DNA of 6,615 nt, from NCBI GenBank assembly GCA_900552465.1, contig URZO01000149.1, positions 1 to 6,615 on the forward strand, given 5' to 3'. Shown piece by piece: positions 4,669 through 6,615 of the stretch. Position numbers and translations under genes: made by a program. Within the stretch, counting starts at the first letter, position 1. Every line of letters starts with the position of its first letter. The stretch is from an uncultured Parabacteroides sp. Its GTDB lineage: Bacteria > Bacteroidota > Bacteroidia > Bacteroidales > Tannerellaceae. A model generated the notes under the pieces. It did no database searches. It had not been told where the DNA came from and saw nothing but the letters and a program-made list of their open reading frames with translations.

Positions 4669-6462
4669 ATGGAAAAGATATACAACTATTATAAAGAGAC
4701 TGTCACGGCTTATACGCGTAGAGCTGAAAACCTGAAAAGAAAAATACACTTGCTCGGAAGTATCCGGCTGTTGTTAGTAGCCGGGCTGATCGCGATGATC
4801 TGGCTTTTCAAGTCGGAAGACTGGAAGGTGCTGGCAGGTATCGTGGTGGTGTTCATGATCCCCTTCATCGCTTTGATGGTATGGCACACCCGGTTGTTTG
4901 CCCGGAAATGTTATGCAGAAGCGCTGGCGCAGCTTTGCCGGAACGAGCTGAACGGGTTGGACTACGATTTCAGCGCTTTCGACGGGGCACCGGAAAAAAG
5001 TTCGGCCGAGCATTCGTTCAGCCTCGACCTGGATTTGTTCGGAGAACATTCCCTCTTCCAGTCCATTAACCGCACGGTGACTTATATCGGAAAAGAGAAG
5101 CTGGCCGACTGGTTTATCCACCCGCTGACCGACAAAGCGATGATCTTAAAACGCCAGGATGCCATACGCGAGTTAGAGGCATACACACAGCTGCGCCAAC
5201 ATTTCTATGTGACAGGCATTCTGCAACCGGGAAACAAAAACGACCAACGGCTGGTTTCCCTACTCAGCAACGAGGCCCCAAGTTTTATCAACAGCATCCT
5301 TTGGAAGGTATTGGTCTGGCTGATCCCGGCGATCTGGGTAGTCGTGGTTGCCGGCTGTGCGTTAAACCTGCTCCCCGCCTCTGCCGCCGGAATACTTTTC
5401 GGAGCCTCGTTTGTCATCTCTTATCTGAATGCCGTACAGATCACAAAGCTGCATAATTCGTTGGACAAGACCGAGCAAATCCTCCATACCTATTCCGACC
5501 TGATCAAGAGCATCGAAAAAGAGAACTTCCGGTCTTCCGAATTGACAGATATCTACAATCAGTTTGTCAATGGCGGGCAGACGGCCTCATCGGTCATCAA
5601 AAAACTTTCCAAACATATTGGCGCACTCAACCAACGTTTCAGTGCGATCGGCGTCATTCTGAATATCCTCACCCTGCGTGATACCCGTATGGCAATGAAA
5701 TTAGAAAAGTGGAAACTGGCACACGGGCACGACACGGAACGCTGGTTCGAGGCGTTAGGACTGTTCGACGCTTACTGCTCGTTAGGCGGTTTTGCCTTCA
5801 ATCATCCGGGATATATCTATCCGGAAATAGCCGACACATACTTCAAGATGGAAGGGAAAGCGCTCGGACATCCGCTCCTGCGGCGGGATATCTGCGTAAA
5901 GAATGACATCGACATCGAGAAAAGTCCCTGGTTCCTGATCATCACAGGGGCGAATATGGCGGGAAAAAGTACATACCTGCGCACGGTCGGAGTCAATTAC
6001 CTGCTGAGCTGCATCGGCGCTCCGGTCTGTGCCGGTTCGCTTACCGTATATCCGGCCCGGATGGTAACCAGCCTGCGCACCTCCGACTCGCTCGTGAGCA
6101 ACGAATCTTATTTCTTCGCCGAACTGAAACGGTTGAAGATGATTATCGACCGCCTGCAACAGGGAGAAAAACTTTTCATCATCCTGGATGAAATCCTGAA
6201 AGGAACCAATTCGATCGACAAGCAGAAAGGCTCGTTAGCCCTGATGAAACAGTTGGTCGCAAACCAGGCTTGCGGCATCATCGCCACGCATGACCTGGCT
6301 TTAGGGGAACTGGAAAAAGAATTTCCAAACCAGATCAAAAATTACCGTTTCGAGGCGGATATAACAAACGAAGAACTGACCTTCTCCTATCAGCTCCGCG
6401 AAGGCATCGCACAAAATATGAATGCTTGCTTCTTGATGAAGAAGATGGGGATCACAGTATAA
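4669..6462 (+). CDS. Membrane-anchored MutS-family ATPase
   Basis: Protein of 597 residues with a complete C-terminal MutS (domain V) ATPase: Walker A TGANMAGKST (426-435), the MutS-type dimer motif TSDSLVSNESYFFAEL (471-486), Walker B LFIILDE (502-508) followed by ILKGTNSID, and the switch histidine in IIATHD (His541). Residues about 129-170 resemble the start of the MutS core domain, including 'gKEKLADWFIHPLTD'. The mismatch-recognition and connector domains of MutS1 are absent, and there is no Smr nuclease domain as in MutS2. Four hydrophobic stretches look membrane-spanning: about 31-47, 53-72, 212-230 and 236-252, with basic and amphipathic sequence between. This is the pattern of the poorly studied 'MutS-related' proteins common in Bacteroidetes; a role in mismatch repair should not be assumed. 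The ATG is supported by family-like sequence from the first residues, and the next methionine is at position 43, inside the membrane hairpin. It appears monocistronic within the window. Confidence 0.88.
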   Translation: MEKIYNYYKETVTAYTRRAENLKRKIHLLGSIRLLLVAGLIAMIWLFKSEDWKVLAGIVVVFMIPFIALMVWHTRLFARKCYAEALAQLCRNELNGLDYDFSAFDGAPEKSSAEHSFSLDLDLFGEHSLFQSINRTVTYIGKEKLADWFIHPLTDKAMILKRQDAIRELEAYTQLRQHFYVTGILQPGNKNDQRLVSLLSNEAPSFINSILWKVLVWLIPAIWVVVVAGCALNLLPASAAGILFGASFVISYLNAVQITKLHNSLDKTEQILHTYSDLIKSIEKENFRSSELTDIYNQFVNGGQTASSVIKKLSKHIGALNQRFSAIGVILNILTLRDTRMAMKLEKWKLAHGHDTERWFEALGLFDAYCSLGGFAFNHPGYIYPEIADTYFKMEGKALGHPLLRRDICVKNDIDIEKSPWFLIITGANMAGKSTYLRTVGVNYLLSCIGAPVCAGSLTVYPARMVTSLRTSDSLVSNESYFFAELKRLKMIIDRLQQGEKLFIILDEILKGTNSIDKQKGSLALMKQLVANQACGIIATHDLALGELEKEFPNQIKNYRFEADITNEELTFSYQLREGIAQNMNACFLMKKMGITV

Positions 6463-6480
6463 ATAATAAATAATAAATGA
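6460..6480 (+). repeat. Three tandem 7-base TAAATAA units at the stop codon
   Basis: TAAATAA, TAAATAA and TAAATGA follow one another from the stop codon of the MutS homologue. The period of seven places stop codons in more than one frame. It is probably a slippage product and may simply add redundant stops. Confidence 0.6.
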
Positions 6481-6502
6481 TGATTTAGCGATGTATAAAC
6501 AA

Positions 6503-6603
6503 ACGAGGCTTGCCTCGTGCCGCAGGCTCTTTTTTGCCGTCTGCTTCAGCTGACGGTTAATAAAGATTAGAGGCAAAGCCTCTTCCTCTGTGGGCTTTAG
6601 CCC
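6503..6603. repeat. Cluster of four short GC-rich hairpins, REP-like
   Basis: Four palindromes occur within about 100 bases. ACGAGGC-TT-GCCTCGT (6503-6518) is perfect. CCGTC-T-GC with GC-T-GACGG (6537-6556) has one T-T mismatch. AGAGGC-AAA-GCCTCT (6569-6583) is perfect. GGGC-TTTA-GCCC (6592-6603) is perfect. The cores resemble each other (GGC, a few A/T-rich bases, GCC), as expected of a dispersed palindromic repeat family rather than one terminator. The six-T run at 6530-6535 follows the first hairpin by 11 bases, so it is not a classical terminator, although the cluster could still end the upstream transcript. The window stops just after it, so its full extent is unknown. Confidence 0.6.
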
Positions 6604-6615
6604 CTTTAATAAATA

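Noticed and set aside
6503..6603. CRISPR array or tandem repeat array at the right edge
   Set aside because: The hairpins are not identical, spacing is irregular, and there are no uniform spacers.

Overview
The window looks like ordinary Bacteroidales chromosome, most likely Parabacteroides or a close relative. The genus is an inference from protein resemblance and base composition and was not tested. The best organism evidence is the promoters. Most transcription units start behind a Bacteroidetes-type -7 box (TAnnTTTG), three of them with a TTG/TTTG about 21-23 bases upstream, and Shine-Dalgarno sequences are weak or absent. There are no rRNA or tRNA genes, CRISPR arrays, transposases or phage genes.

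Left part, + strand: an AT-rich leader (1-201) with no convincing gene; a Dps-like ferritin with a bacterioferritin-type di-iron site and two cysteines (202-720), closed by a strong terminator; the large mechanosensitive channel MscL (881-1303), with its own promoter and terminator; and a small lipoprotein with a BamE/SmpA-like motif (1408-1734).

Middle part, - strand: read in the direction of transcription, an outer-membrane phospholipase A (4569 to 3709), an AI-2E family membrane permease (3639 to 2629) and a type I methionine aminopeptidase with an N-terminal extension (2595 to 1735). Gaps of 69 and 33 bases suggest one transcription unit, though the aminopeptidase has a -7-like box of its own. 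This unit converges on the lipoprotein gene with no base between the two stop codons.

Right part, + strand: a divergent promoter pair around a CAATTG palindrome drives the phospholipase leftward and a 597-residue MutS-type ATPase rightward (4669-6462). This MutS homologue has predicted membrane segments and lacks the mismatch-recognition domain. Its start codon lies five bases after its -7 box, so its mRNA may be leaderless. The window ends in a cluster of short GC-rich hairpins (6503-6603) that looks like a REP-type repeat element.

Several genes touch envelope integrity or stress (MscL, phospholipase A, the ferritin, the lipoprotein), but nothing shows that they act as one system. I found no convincing new multi-gene system. 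The items most worth a second look are the membrane-anchored MutS homologue with its possibly leaderless start, and the terminal palindrome cluster.
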